Made by a program: the position numbers and the translations under genes. Shown piece by piece: positions 28,617 through 41,212 of a stretch of DNA of 64,000 bases. Each line of letters starts with the position of its first letter. The stretch's first letter is position 1. A model generated the notes under the pieces. It was given only the letters and a program-made list of their open reading frames with translations, made no database searches and was not told the origin of the DNA. The DNA is from Haliangium sp963772315 (GTDB taxonomy: Bacteria; Myxococcota_A; Polyangia; Haliangiales; Haliangiaceae), in the NCBI GenBank assembly GCA_963772315.1, contig CAVYWJ010000001.1, positions 496,001 to 560,000 of the forward strand, in the 5' to 3' direction.

Positions 28617-29822
28617 TCACTGTCGCTGCCACACGCGGACGTAATCGACGTACATGAACAGCGGGAAGTCGGCCGGATTCGGCTCCGCAAAACCCGTGAA
28701 CTGACCACCCAGGGCCAGGTTCATGATGATGTGGAACGGCTTGTGGAATTCCTCCATGTTACCGGCGGTGATGCTCACGGTATGAACCGGCGTGGGGTTG
28801 GTCTCGCGATCGATGTACCAGCGGATCTGAGTAGGCTCCCACTCGATGGTATACAGGTGGAACTGCGTGACGTTGCCCGCGTTGCCGGTATTGGGCTGCT
28901 GGTTGTTCTGACCGTCCCCCCAGGGGAAGACACCCGTGCGGCTATCCCAGAACAGGTTCTGGAACGTGACCGTCTCGCTGTTCCGGTGCTCCATGATGTC
29001 GACCTCACCGCAGCTGGACCAGTTGGACGCCATCACATCATAGCTGCTGATCGGCGCGGCGTAATTGGTGGTGACGGTGTCGTCACACGAGGTCCCCATC
29101 ATCCAGAACGCAGGCCAGCTGCCGACGGCGTTGGGCATCGCGATCCGCGCCTCGATGCGTCCGTACTTCCAAGACTTCTTGCCCTTGGTAGTGATGCGGC
29201 CCGAACGCTGGTACCAGTTACGGCCGGCGATCACCGTGGGCGTCGTGTTGAAATCGCCCCGGATGACCAGGTTGCCATTCTGCTGGTACGTATTCTCGGG
29301 GCGATACCACTCCCACTCGCCATTGCCCCAGCCCTGGAAGGCGCCGAGGCCCGGGTTCAGGCCATTGCCGGTGTGGTAGTTCCAGTTGGCCGAGTTGGGC
29401 TGTCCGCTGCCGCTGAAGGTGTCTTCCCAGACGACGGCCCAGTTGCCAGTACCGCCGCCACCGCCACCGCCGCCAGACATGTTGAATTGAGCCCACGCGG
29501 TATCGATCGCGCCACCGCTGAAGTTGCCGATCGTGAAGAAGAACCGAACCGTGGCGCCGCTCGCGATTCCGGTGACATCGTACGTATGATTGTTGCCGCT
29601 CGGGCTCATCCGTACGTTGAGCTGGCCCCCGCCATTGATCTGATAGTGGAGATCCGCCCAGGGGGCGTCGTTGACGTTGAAACGAACGCTACTAGGAGAC
29701 GTGATCGTGTGGCCGGAGGTGGCTGCGGCTGCTTCGCTCGCGAGCAGGAGGGAGAGCACTACTGCGATCCACGGCGCTGCCACGATGGCTCTGGTTCGGA
29801 GCGATGACTTTCTGCTGTTCAT
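28617..29822 (-). CDS. Secreted GH16 beta-glucanase (laminarinase type) with CBM56-like domain
   Basis: The protein has 401 residues. A signal peptide (WIAVVLSLLLASEAAA) is followed by an N-terminal domain of about 90 residues (ADLHYQINGGGQLNVRM, then FFFTIGNFSGGAIDTAWAQF) resembling CBM56 beta-1,3-glucan-binding modules. A run of eight or more glycines links it to a GH16 catalytic domain. The active-site motif GEVDIMEH (ExDxxE, near residues 271-278) supplies nucleophile and acid/base, and WPAFWMMG and PFHIIMNLALGG are further GH16 landmarks. It should hydrolyse beta-1,3(4)-glucans outside the cell, for predation or saprotrophy. The ATG at 29820-29822 has AGGAGA upstream; the longer in-frame start was rejected. 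Confidence 0.93.
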   Translation of the reverse strand: MNSRKSSLRTRAIVAAPWIAVVLSLLLASEAAAATSGHTITSPSSVRFNVNDAPWADLHYQINGGGQLNVRMSPSGNNHTYDVTGIASGATVRFFFTIGNFSGGAIDTAWAQFNMSGGGGGGGGTGNWAVVWEDTFSGSGQPNSANWNYHTGNGLNPGLGAFQGWGNGEWEWYRPENTYQQNGNLVIRGDFNTTPTVIAGRNWYQRSGRITTKGKKSWKYGRIEARIAMPNAVGSWPAFWMMGTSCDDTVTTNYAAPISSYDVMASNWSSCGEVDIMEHRNSETVTFQNLFWDSRTGVFPWGDGQNNQQPNTGNAGNVTQFHLYTIEWEPTQIRWYIDRETNPTPVHTVSITAGNMEEFHKPFHIIMNLALGGQFTGFAEPNPADFPLFMYVDYVRVWQRQ

Positions 29823-30339
29823 ACGATTCTCCTGGGCGAAATTGGTTTCATCCTGAGATAACTGCTGACGGCAACGTGCCCGATCACATATCGGAAGGGA
29901 CGAAGCCTCCGCAGGCTTCGTCATCGTTGCGAGTGCCAAAATCAAGCGCTCCATGCGCCTGCGTCGGGCTTGGCGATATCGCGCCCGAGCACGAGCAACG
30001 CGCTCGCTCCAGGCCCGAGATCGCGGAAAGGAGCCGCACCACTGCCACTTCGTTCGCTGGGCGAACTAAGTGTGAACGGAACTTATATGCAGCTCACAAA
30101 AAAATCAAGGAATTCGTCTGCGGTGGCTTCAGCGGGCACAAAGCGCGAAAAATTTCAGATGGTTAGCCTCGGTTGGAGTGAGGGCGGATGCCCGGGTTTC
30201 ACCCCGCGGGGCAAGCGATCGACCCACCGAGCCACACGATCTCCGTCACTGCGGGATCCGGGAGGGACCGGGGCCGTCACCAGGTTCGATCGGTCGCCAG
30301 TTGCGCGACCGCGCCCCAGTATGTCGAGGATCTCTGGCC
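29823..30339. other. Intergenic region, divergent glucanase and NTF2-like promoters
   Basis: No gene is supported. A perfect hairpin with arms GACGAAGCCT and AGGCTTCGTC and loop CCGC lies at 29899-29922, in the leader of the glucanase gene. It lacks a T run on either side, so it is more likely a regulatory or RNA-stability element than a terminator. An AT-rich patch with a run of A at about 30098-30113 is a possible promoter for the rightward gene. Confidence 0.4.
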
Positions 30340-30945
30340 ATGCTGAACGCGAACTACCTTTCGAAGAACCAAGGATTCGATGCCGCCGCTGCGTCTGCGC
30401 CGGAGAAGCGGCGGGCGCAGGTCCGTGACGTCGTTGTCGAGCACGTGGATGCCGAGAACGCGCGAGACATGAATAGGACACTGGCAACATATGCCGAGGA
30501 GTGCGTCTTCGATGACGTGCCCACGGGCAAGCTCTTTCGCGGCAAGGCCGCCATTGCGGCGTCCTATCAGGAGCGATTCGAGGCCTTCCCCAGGCTCGAG
30601 CGGATCATCACCCGCCTCACCGTGGACGAGCGCGGCGCGGTCGTCGAGATCACGATGCGAGGCGAGCAGGAAGGCGTCTATCGCGGGTTTCCGCCTGTTC
30701 CGGGCGTACAGGAGCTCGCGCTCGTCGGCCACTTCGAGCTGGACGAGCAAGGCCTGATCACCCGCGAGACCGCCTACTACGATCAGCTCGCGGCTGCCGT
30801 GGCCCTCGGCGCCATACCGGATCTCGCGACCACCTGGGGACGTCTCTGGCTGCTCGTGGCCTACCCGCCGGCGCTCCTGCGCCTGCTGCGGGCACGGCTG
30901 TCGCGCGTCCGCGAGGTGCTCGCCCGCGGCTCGCGGACGACCTGA
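30340..30945 (+). CDS. SnoaL/NTF2-like ester cyclase-fold protein
   Basis: The 201-residue protein carries a single NTF2-like domain. VVEHVDAENARDMNRTLATYAEECVFDDV begins the fold, followed by GKAAIAASYQERFEAFP and a strand-rich part ending LITRETAYYDQ, which is the usual SnoaL-like closing motif. The last 50 residues add a helical, basic tail (ALLRLLRARLSRVREVLARG). The start ATG at 30340 has GAGGA upstream. Such proteins are small-molecule binders or isomerases; no substrate can be named. It stands alone. Confidence 0.75.
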   Translation: MLNANYLSKNQGFDAAAASAPEKRRAQVRDVVVEHVDAENARDMNRTLATYAEECVFDDVPTGKLFRGKAAIAASYQERFEAFPRLERIITRLTVDERGAVVEITMRGEQEGVYRGFPPVPGVQELALVGHFELDEQGLITRETAYYDQLAAAVALGAIPDLATTWGRLWLLVAYPPALLRLLRARLSRVREVLARGSRTT

Positions 30946-31096
30946 TCAGGACCACCGCGAGCCGCGAGATCACGCCACCGCGGTTATTCGGTCGCGCCCG
31001 TCAGCTCGCCGCCGTGGCGAGCCCGCGGCGGCCGACGGCATCGCCAGCAGGCACGCCGGGCTGGCATGGTCCGCGGGTCGAGCTAGGCTTCGCTCC

Positions 31097-31935
31097 ATGG
31101 CTGCCAAGCGAGCACCGAAGACAGCATCGCCCGGCGCGCCGCGGAAGCGCGCCAAGACCAGCGCCTCGCGAACCCGCGCCAATCGCGCAGGCTCGTCGCG
31201 CAAGCGGCTCACGCCGGGCCGGCAGGCGCGCGGCCTGGCCAGCGAGGAGGTGGTGCTCGATGCGGCAGCGCCCGAGGTTGCCGACCTCGCGGCCGAGATC
31301 CAGGCGGCCGGGGGCGTGGTCATCGGCGCTTACCGCGAGCCGCTCTCGGGCAAGCCGCTGCTCCTGGCCGCGCTGCCGCGGGATGCGATCAGGCCGACCC
31401 CGTTCCAGCGCGATCTGTCGCCCACGCACGCCAAGCGCCTCGCCCAGAAGATCGAGGAGAGCAAGTCGTATCTCGATCCCGTGATCGCGGTGCGCGGCGC
31501 CGACGGTGGCTTCTGGACACCCAACGGCCGGCACCGGCTGGCTGCGGCCAAGGTGCTGGGCCTGCGCCTCATCACCGCGCTGGTCTCGCCCGACGAGGCG
31601 CTCACGTTCAAGATCCTGGCGCTCAACACCGAGAAGACCATCCGCGCTTTGCCGGTGGGGCCTACAGCCCGTTCCGCTTCCACAAGGTCAGGAAGGGCCA
31701 GGACGCGCCGTCCATGGGACTCGGGCCCGGGCTCATGCGCATGGCGGCCAGCGCCCGCGCCTTCGATGCATCGTCGGTCAAGGAGAGCGAGGTCGCGCTG
31801 GTGGCGGCGGCGTCGAGCGAGCGCGCGCGCCGCGATCCACACGCCGGCCGCGATGCGCCCATGCCGGCCGTGCCGGGATGCCGGGCTGGAGCCATGCTCT
31901 GGTCCACGTGTCCGGCCCACGCCATGCCGAGATGA
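31097..31935 (+). pseudogene. ParB/sulfiredoxin-like nuclease-domain gene, probably broken
   Basis: A basic Lys/Arg/Ala-rich N-terminus of about 50 residues leads into a ParB-like domain: RPTPFQRDLSPTHAKRLAQKI, YLDPVIAVR, FWTPNGRHRLAAAKVLG, LITALVSPDEA and LALNTEK. Immediately after LALNTEK the frame is lost. The typical downstream sequence (RFAGGAYSPF) resumes in another frame and runs to a stop at 31933-31935. Family members usually have about 60 more residues between these two points, so an internal deletion plus frameshift is likely. The uninterrupted first frame would run to 32263 over the sigma factor gene in unlikely composition. A short functional form cannot be excluded. Confidence 0.6.
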
Positions 31936-31974
31936 GTTCCTCGGCGGGCCACGGTCCGCTATAGTCGGGGCACC

Positions 31975-32637
31975 ATGGACCCCGATCTGGAACTACTCGA
32001 TCGCTGGTGCGCGGGTGATCGGCGGGCGGGCAACGAGCTCTTCCAGCGTCACTTCGACAGCGTGTGCCGCTTCTTCCACAACAAGCTCGACCGCGATTTC
32101 GACGAGCTGGTCCAGGCCACGTTCATGGCATGCGTGCGCAGCCGCGAGCAGTTTCGCAGGCAGTGCAGCTTTCGTACGTACCTGTTCTCCATCGCACGCA
32201 ACGAGCTCTACGCCCACCTGCGCCGCCGGCGCCGCGACGCCCTCCACCTCGACTTCGAGGTGACCTCGCTCGCCGACCTCGAGCCCACGGCGCGCAGCTT
32301 GATCGACCGCCACCGCGAGCACGAGAGCCTGCTGCGCGCCCTGCGCGCCCTGCCGGCAGAGCAGCAGGTGCTGCTCGAGCTGCACTACTGGGAGGAGCTG
32401 AGCCCGAGCGAGCTCGCCGAGGTGCTCGACATCCCCGCGGCCACCGCGCGCACGCGCCTGTTCCGCGCCCGTCAGGCCCTGCGTGACAAGATGGAGACGC
32501 CGGCTGGCGAGCCAGCCTCCATGCAGCGCTCCGTGGAAGATCTCGACGCGTGGGCACGCGCCGTGCGCGACATGCGGCCCGCCCAGGGCCCGGATCGCGA
32601 CGACCAGGGTGGCAACGGCCCGGCCGGCGCAGGCTGA
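31975..32637 (+). CDS. ECF-type sigma-70 family RNA polymerase sigma factor
   Basis: The protein has 220 residues. Region 2 is seen as LFQRHFDSVCRFF, DELVQATFMACVRSREQFR and FRTYLFSIARNELYAHLRRRRRD, with the last part contacting the -10 element. Region 4 is LRALPAEQQVLLELHYWEELSPSELAEVLDIPAATARTRLFRARQALRDKM, a helix-turn-helix that reads the -35 element. About 40 extra residues follow region 4, acidic and without clear structure. No anti-sigma factor is adjacent; the next gene, 80 bases on, encodes a lipoprotein on the same strand that may be a target or partner. This class of sigma factor without a linked anti-sigma is common in myxobacteria. Confidence 0.92.
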   Translation: MDPDLELLDRWCAGDRRAGNELFQRHFDSVCRFFHNKLDRDFDELVQATFMACVRSREQFRRQCSFRTYLFSIARNELYAHLRRRRRDALHLDFEVTSLADLEPTARSLIDRHREHESLLRALRALPAEQQVLLELHYWEELSPSELAEVLDIPAATARTRLFRARQALRDKMETPAGEPASMQRSVEDLDAWARAVRDMRPAQGPDRDDQGGNGPAGAG

Positions 32638-32717
32638 GCGGCCGGGGCCGATCATTTCTCGGGAACGTTCGGGCGGGTCCGCTCTCTACCAGGGGCGAAA
32701 CCTGGAGGAGTCCAACG

Positions 32718-33872
32718 ATGAGCACGCGTACCCCCATGCACCCATCTCGCCGCTTTCCGGCCATGCACACGCCTGCGGTCGCCGGCGCGCTTCTCGTCGC
32801 GGTCGCGGCATGCCTGCCCGATGGTGAGACGCCCGATGTCCCGGCACTCGGCGCCCCAGATCTCATCGACCTCATCGATCTCACGCCGATCAGTCCGGCG
32901 GGCGATCAGTGGAACGACTGCTCGACCTGGGACTGCAACAAGAACCATCCCGAGCTGACCGGCTTTCCGGTCCCGGAGCTGAACGAGGACGGGCTCCCTG
33001 CGGAGCAGGGAATGAGCATCGTCAGCTTCCGGAGCGCCAACAACCTGCCGTTCACGTTCGACGTCGAAGGGGGCAAGATCCGGGGCCTCGATGGCATGGG
33101 CAATCCGGTGCTCGTGGGTCAAGGTCTGCTCCACAGCAAGCTCACCGTGACCAAGGGCCTGGACACCTGGGAAATCGCGATTCACGACTTCACTCCGGGG
33201 ATGAACTACTGGGTCGGTCCGGGCTCCGTCCCGGCGTATCATCTGCGCTACCGCCAGACAGGCGAAAGCACCTCGCCCTGGACCAACGTGTGCAGTCATC
33301 CCTCGGCTGTAGCCGTGGATCCACAGTGGCAGGGAGGCTTCGAGACCTTCGCGCTCTTGATCGACGACGAGCGCTACGACCGCGACACGATCACGGTCAA
33401 GCCGGATGATGCGGACGCCCAGGGCTGGTTCAACATCGCATGCGCGGGCACGGCCCTGGCGAAGATGGTGCTCCTGCACGCCGACCCCAAGCTCTCACAG
33501 GCTGATGATCTGTACTACACGACCAAGGCGCAGCGCACGGCCACGCTCAAGATGCTCACCGCGGATTACTTCGGCACCGGGCAGTCGTTCACCCAGGCCC
33601 AGCAGCCTCTCTGGTGGATCAGCGCCATGGGATGGCACCCGCTCGAGCCGGGCCAGAACGATCTCAATCCCGAGGCCGTGTGGACCGAAACCGGGGCGCG
33701 GTGCCTGACCACACCGCGCTGGCTCGACCTCAACCCCAACGTCGGGAACGAGATCGAGGCCTATCGCGCAGCGATGAATCTCGACCCGCTACTGCCCTGC
33801 GATTCGGCCGCCGTACCCCCGATCTGGAGCGCGGGCGATGTCTGGCACACCTACAACGCCTGGAACCCGTGA
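32718..33872 (+). CDS. ADYC-domain-type lipoprotein
   Basis: The protein has 384 residues. The signal ends at lipobox VAVAAC. The mature part has a Cys/Trp-rich early motif (WNDCSTWDCNKNHPEL), a strand-rich middle, then GWFNIACAGTALAKMVLLHADP, which is the central motif of the ADYC family. The end repeats tryptophans (QPLWWISAMGWHPLEPG). ATG at 32718 follows GGAGGAG at ideal spacing, so an in-frame upstream ATG at 32550 was rejected. ADYC proteins are secreted myxobacterial proteins of unknown role. It lies after the sigma factor and converges on the kinase, with only nine bases between stops. Confidence 0.8.
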   Translation: MSTRTPMHPSRRFPAMHTPAVAGALLVAVAACLPDGETPDVPALGAPDLIDLIDLTPISPAGDQWNDCSTWDCNKNHPELTGFPVPELNEDGLPAEQGMSIVSFRSANNLPFTFDVEGGKIRGLDGMGNPVLVGQGLLHSKLTVTKGLDTWEIAIHDFTPGMNYWVGPGSVPAYHLRYRQTGESTSPWTNVCSHPSAVAVDPQWQGGFETFALLIDDERYDRDTITVKPDDADAQGWFNIACAGTALAKMVLLHADPKLSQADDLYYTTKAQRTATLKMLTADYFGTGQSFTQAQQPLWWISAMGWHPLEPGQNDLNPEAVWTETGARCLTTPRWLDLNPNVGNEIEAYRAAMNLDPLLPCDSAAVPPIWSAGDVWHTYNAWNP

Positions 33873-33881
33873 CCCCGCCGC

Positions 33882-36782
<2,901 letters not shown>

Positions 36783-36926
36783 GGCGGCAGCCAAATATAG
36801 CACCGCAGCAGCTCTCACCTGCCGATTTCCGGGAACGCCGGCAGGGCTCGCGACTCTTCCAGGAGCGAACCACGGCAAGCGCCGCTGCTCGTGTGCACCG
36901 CGCGCTGCCACTCAAGGAGACCTGCC

Positions 36927-38796
36927 ATGAATTCGATGACATCTTCTCGTCGCCGCCGCGACATCGGCCTGTCCCTGGCCTTACCCCTGGCCGCAGCGCT
37001 GTGCGCCGCATGCGTCGTCGACCTCGGCGCGCCCGACCCTGGAGCGTCGCTCGACGAAGTCGAAATGGCCGCGTTCTCGGCATCGGCCACACCTGCGGAT
37101 CTGGCGCCGGCCACCGTGGGCGTCGCCGATCTGGCCGAGCGCCGCCTGATGGATCCCACGGGCTGGTACTGGCTCACGGGCGTGTCCGCGGCCCAGCTGT
37201 CCGCCAAGGTAAGCGAAGGCTATCGCATCTTCGACCTCGAGGTCGAGAGCACGGAGCCGTATCGCTTCAGCGCCGCCATGGTGGCCAACCAGGGCGTCCA
37301 CCAGCAGACCTGGTGGTGGGCGTACGGCCAGACGTCCGCCCAGATCCAGGCCCTGCTCCAGGACAACCAGGCCCGCATCATCGATCTCGAGATCGACTTC
37401 GTGGACGGGATCAAGCGCTACGCCGCGGTCATGGTCTCGAACACCGGGGCCGGGGCCAAGTCGTGGTGGTATTACTCCCAGCTCACCTTCGAGCAGGTGG
37501 GCGACAAGCTGGCGGAGAACGGCGCGCGTCTGATCGACCTCGACACCTACGTGCACGACGGCCAGCGCTACCACGCCGCCGTGATGATCCCCAACCAGGG
37601 CGACGATGCCGCGAGCTGGTGGTACTACTCGGGCCTCACGGCCGGCCAGGTGGCAGACAAGCTGAGCCAGAACCAGGCACGGATCACCGACATCGAGGTG
37701 CGCGAGGTCGCGTCGGACGGCCCGCGCTTCGTGGTGCTCATGGAGCGTCACGAGGGCCAGACCTGGTGGTGGTACCACGGCAAGACCATGAGCCAGGTGG
37801 GGGACCTGGCCGCCCAGAACGGCGCCCGCATCATCGACGTCGAGCCCTACGAGACCAGGTCGGGCACGCGCTTCGCGGCGGTCATGCTGCGCAACACCAA
37901 CGCGCTGACCGAGCGCATGCGCCGCTACCTCGATGACAGCCGCACGGGCGGCGCCTACGGCCTGCGCCTGGAGCGCGTCGCGGGCGCGACCCTGGCCTCG
38001 CTGCAGGCCGACCGGCCGTTCTATCCGGCCAGCACCGTCAAGACGCTCGTGCATGCCCACGCCATGCAGGCCGTGGACGCCGGCAACGCCGACCTCCTCA
38101 CCTCGCAGGCGATCAAGTACCCGAACGCCGCGAACAGCTGCAGCGACACGCACGTCGGACATGTGTCCGTGGTCGAGACCCTGGATCAGGCCCTGCGCAA
38201 CATGATGGAGCAATCGGACAATCAGAGCACCAACGCCTTGCAAGAGCTCTTCGGCGGCGGCAGCGCGGTCTGGGGCCGGGCCTTCATCAACCTCACCGTG
38301 CACGGCTCCCTGGGCATGAGCGTTGCCACCCAGCTCGCCCACAAGCTCGGCTGCGGCGGGCCGTCCAACGACCCCGCCAACAGCCTCACCCTGCGCGATC
38401 TGCTCCAGCTGTACGATCACGTGGCCACCGACTTCTTCGCCGATCCCGTCAACCGCGACCGCTTCTACGAGCGCATGCTCAACGGCCGCGGCGCCGTCGA
38501 CACGGTGATCGACGAGGAGGCGGCAGCCCTGGGCGTGAGCGCCGCCGTGGCGACGCAGTTCAAGACCGACACCCGCACCGCGGCCAAGGCCGGCAGCTTC
38601 ACCACCGGCGCCGGTATCGACTACCTGTCCATCGGCGGCTGGATCCGCCTGCCGTTCGCCGCCGGAGCGCGCGAGTACAGCTTTGGCCTGTTCATCGACG
38701 AGGCCGACTCGATCGCTCCGGGGTTCAGCATCTGGGACGCGCGCGCCGAGCTTCCTGCGCGACGAGATCCGCGCCGGCCTGGCTTCCTACCTGTAG
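36927..38796 (+). CDS. Lipoprotein with BTRD1-type tandem repeats and class A-like serine hydrolase domain, one frame break
   Basis: The start ATG has GGAGA upstream. Signal and lipobox LCAAC come first. About residues 70-330 hold five repeats of roughly 50 residues, each with a W-W/Y pair, a helix (for example FEQVGDKLAENGARLIDLD) and a RYxAVM strand. This matches the bacterial tandem repeat (BTRD1) region known from polyglycine hydrolases. A beta-lactamase-fold hydrolase follows, with SxxK as STVK (Ser369, Lys372), then NMMEQSDNQSTNAL and TAAKAGSFTTG, the KTG-like motif. The frame breaks at 38748-38754 (GAGCTTC for GAGCTC). Correction gives ELLRDEIRAGLASYL and 622 residues. A secreted serine peptidase or hydrolase is likely. 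Confidence 0.83.
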
Positions 38797-38847
38797 CTCC
38801 CTGCCGGGGTGCCCTCGATGAGCCCAGGCGGTGTACCATGCGCCGCC

Positions 38848-40094
38848 ATGGCCAGGAGTCACGCTTCGCATCGAGAGCCCCGGGGAGCGTCTGCCACGCT
38901 CGCTGCCGGCGAGGCGCGCCGCATCGCGCTCGCGGCGCAGGGCTTCGGCGAACGGCCGGCGGTCGGGCTGCGTACCCCGGCCACGCTGCGCCGGGCGGTC
39001 GCGCGGATCGGTCTCCTGCAGATCGACTCCGTTAATGTCCTGGTGCGCTCGCACTACCTGCCGCTGTTCTCGCGCTTCGGTTCGTACGCGCCCGAGCTCC
39101 TGGAGCGCGCAGCCTATGGCGGGCGGCGGCGCGGCCTGTTCGAGTACTGGGGCCACGAGGCATCGCTCTTGCCTGTCGAGCTTCCAGCCCTTGCTGCGCT
39201 GGCGCATGGAGCGGGCCAGGCTGGGGCAGGGGCTGTGGGGCCGGCTGGCGCGCTTCGGCCAGGAGCAGCGCGAGTTCATCGCGGCCGTGCTCGAGGAGGT
39301 GCGCGTCCGCGGCCCGCTGAGCGCGTCCGAGCCTCGAGCAGGCCGGCCGCTCGCGCGGGCCGTGGTGGGGCTGGAGCCATGGCAAGGAGGCGCTGGAGTG
39401 GCTGTTCTGGGCCGGCGAGGTCACGACCGCCAGCCGGCGCCGGTTCGAACGCTTGTACGATCTCCCGGCGCGGGTGCTGCCGCCGGCCATCCTGGCCGCT
39501 CCGACCCCACCGGAGGCGCAGGCGCAGCGCGAGCTCGTGCACATCGCCGCGCGTGCGCTCGGCGTCGCCACCGAGCGCGATCTGCGCGACTACTTCCGCC
39601 TGCCGGTCGCTGACACCAGGGCGCGCATCGCGGAGCTGGTCGAGGCGTGCGACCTCCTGCCCGTGGGCGTGGAGGGCTGGAAGCAGCAGGCCTACCTGCA
39701 TCGCGCTGCCCGCGCGCCCGGGCAGATCGAGGCCAGCGCGCTCCTGTCGCCGTTCGACTCCCTGGTCTGGGAGCGCCAGCGCACCGAGCGCCTGTTCGAT
39801 TTTCATTATCGCCTCGAGATCTACACGCCTGCAGCCAAGCGCAAGTTTGGCTACTACGTGCTGCCGTTCCTGCTCGGTGATCGCCTGGTCGCGCGCATCG
39901 ACCTCAAGGCAGACCGGCAGCAATCGTCCCTGCGCGTGCTCGGCGGACATCCAGAGGCGGGGATCGATACGTCCGCCATCGCCGAGCCCCTCGCGCGCGA
40001 GCTCGGCCTCATGGCCACCTGGCTCGGCCTCGACCGCGTGGCCGTGGTCGCGCGCACCGAGCTTGCTCGCCAGGTGCAGCGCGCCCTGCGCTGA
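38848..40094 (+). CDS. ycaQ: YcaQ/AlkX-like winged-helix DNA glycosylase, two frame breaks
   Basis: Corrected length 414 residues, matching E. coli YcaQ (about 410). The HTH_42 family's catalytic QxD motif is seen in GLLQIDSVNVLVRSHY, and FEYWGHEASLLPVEL is another family hallmark. YcaQ-type enzymes unhook DNA interstrand crosslinks. Two +1 breaks are found: GAGCTTC at 39178-39184 and GAGCCTC at 39329-39335. Restoring GAGCTC at both gives PVELQPLLRWRMERARLG and SASELEQAGRSRGPWWGW, both as expected for the family, continuing to YDLPARVLPPAIL. The last 213 residues (ELLxxRDLRDYFRLP, SPFDSLVWERQRTERLFDF) are intact. In a lipopeptide producer, a crosslink-repair role may be housekeeping or self-protection. 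Confidence 0.85.
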
Positions 40095-40165
40095 CCACCC
40101 ATGAGCCACAGGTCCGCGGACACCCGGCATGACCTGCTCGGCGGTGTTCGATCGAGGAGAATCCC

Positions 40166-41143
40166 ATGAGCAAACCAGCGAGCCAAAAACACACGCAACC
40201 AGATCTCGATCGCGCTGCAGACTTCCTCTGGCGCAGCGCCCGCCTGCTCGACCGGGTGCGCTTCGCGCATCTCTTCCACGACGGCAGCCGCGACGCGGTG
40301 CTGGCAGCCCTGCGCGCCTACCAGAACGCCGATGGCGGCTTCGGCCACGCGCTCGAGCCCGATATCCGCGCGCCCGGCAGCCAGCCCGCGGCCGTGAGCG
40401 CGGCCTTCGAGATCCTGCACCAGGTCGAGGGCTTCTCCGACCCGATGGTCGAGAAAGCATGCGACTTCCTGCTCACCTGCACCGGCCCGGACGGCGGGCT
40501 GCCCTTCATCCTCGCCTCCGCCGTGCCGTATCCGCGGGCGCCATGGTGGGAGCCGAGCAGCGACGCATCCTCGTCCGTGACCTTCTCCGCGCCCATCGCC
40601 GGCCTGCTGCACCGGCACGGCGTCGCACACCCGCTGCGCGACCGCCTCACCGCGTACTGCTGGCAGGCAATCGCCGCGTTCGACCCGCCCGACTTCGCGG
40701 GCCAGGCGTGGCATGTCCCGCGCATCGGCACCGCGTACGAGGCCCGCGCCATGCTCGCGTTCCTGGCCCACGTGGACGATCCCCGGCGCGAGCAAGCGTG
40801 CGCGCGCCTGGGCAGGCTCGTGCTCGATCACGGCCTGGTGGAGCTCGATCCGGCTGCGCCCGGAAACGCGATCACGCTGCTCGACTACGCCCCATCGCCG
40901 CAGAGCCCGGCCCGTCCGCTCTTTGCCGCCGACGTCGTCGACGCCCACCTCGACGCCCTGGTCGCTGCGCAGCGAGACGATGGCGGCTGGATGTTCCGCT
41001 GGATGGACTGGAACGCGGCCGGCACGCTGGAGTGGCGCGGGTGGTTGACGGTCGAGACCCTGCTCTCGCTCAGGGCCTACGGCCGCCTGGAGACGGGGCC
41101 GACCGAGCACGGCCGTGCCTGGGACATCCGAACGGCGTGTTGA
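40166..41143 (+). CDS. Alpha/alpha-toroid (prenyltransferase/squalene-oxidase repeat-like) hypothetical protein
   Basis: The 325-residue protein contains repeated segments with the QNADGGFGHALEPD pattern of alpha/alpha toroids (QW-like repeats), again at TGPDGGLPF and QRDDGGWMFRW. There is no DxDD or DDTxD catalytic motif, so terpene cyclase activity is not supported. No signal peptide is seen. The start ATG at 40166 lies after GAGGAGAATCCC. Proteins of this kind are found across actinobacteria and myxobacteria without assigned function. It follows the YcaQ gene by about 70 bases on the same strand. Confidence 0.7.
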   Translation: MSKPASQKHTQPDLDRAADFLWRSARLLDRVRFAHLFHDGSRDAVLAALRAYQNADGGFGHALEPDIRAPGSQPAAVSAAFEILHQVEGFSDPMVEKACDFLLTCTGPDGGLPFILASAVPYPRAPWWEPSSDASSSVTFSAPIAGLLHRHGVAHPLRDRLTAYCWQAIAAFDPPDFAGQAWHVPRIGTAYEARAMLAFLAHVDDPRREQACARLGRLVLDHGLVELDPAAPGNAITLLDYAPSPQSPARPLFAADVVDAHLDALVAAQRDDGGWMFRWMDWNAAGTLEWRGWLTVETLLSLRAYGRLETGPTEHGRAWDIRTAC

Positions 41144-41212
41144 GCTCGCGGCCAGGACATCCGCCCGGCGCGCGGTGCCCATCTTGGTTGGCGCTGCGCC
41201 TGTCCTGCCGAC

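Noticed and set aside
31097..32263. Single 388-residue ParB-like protein read through in one frame
   Set aside because: After LALNTEK the frame becomes Arg/Ser-rich without similarity and overlaps the well-supported sigma factor gene.
40166..41143. Terpene cyclase
   Set aside because: Toroid-type repeats are present but the DxDD or aspartate-rich catalytic motifs are missing.
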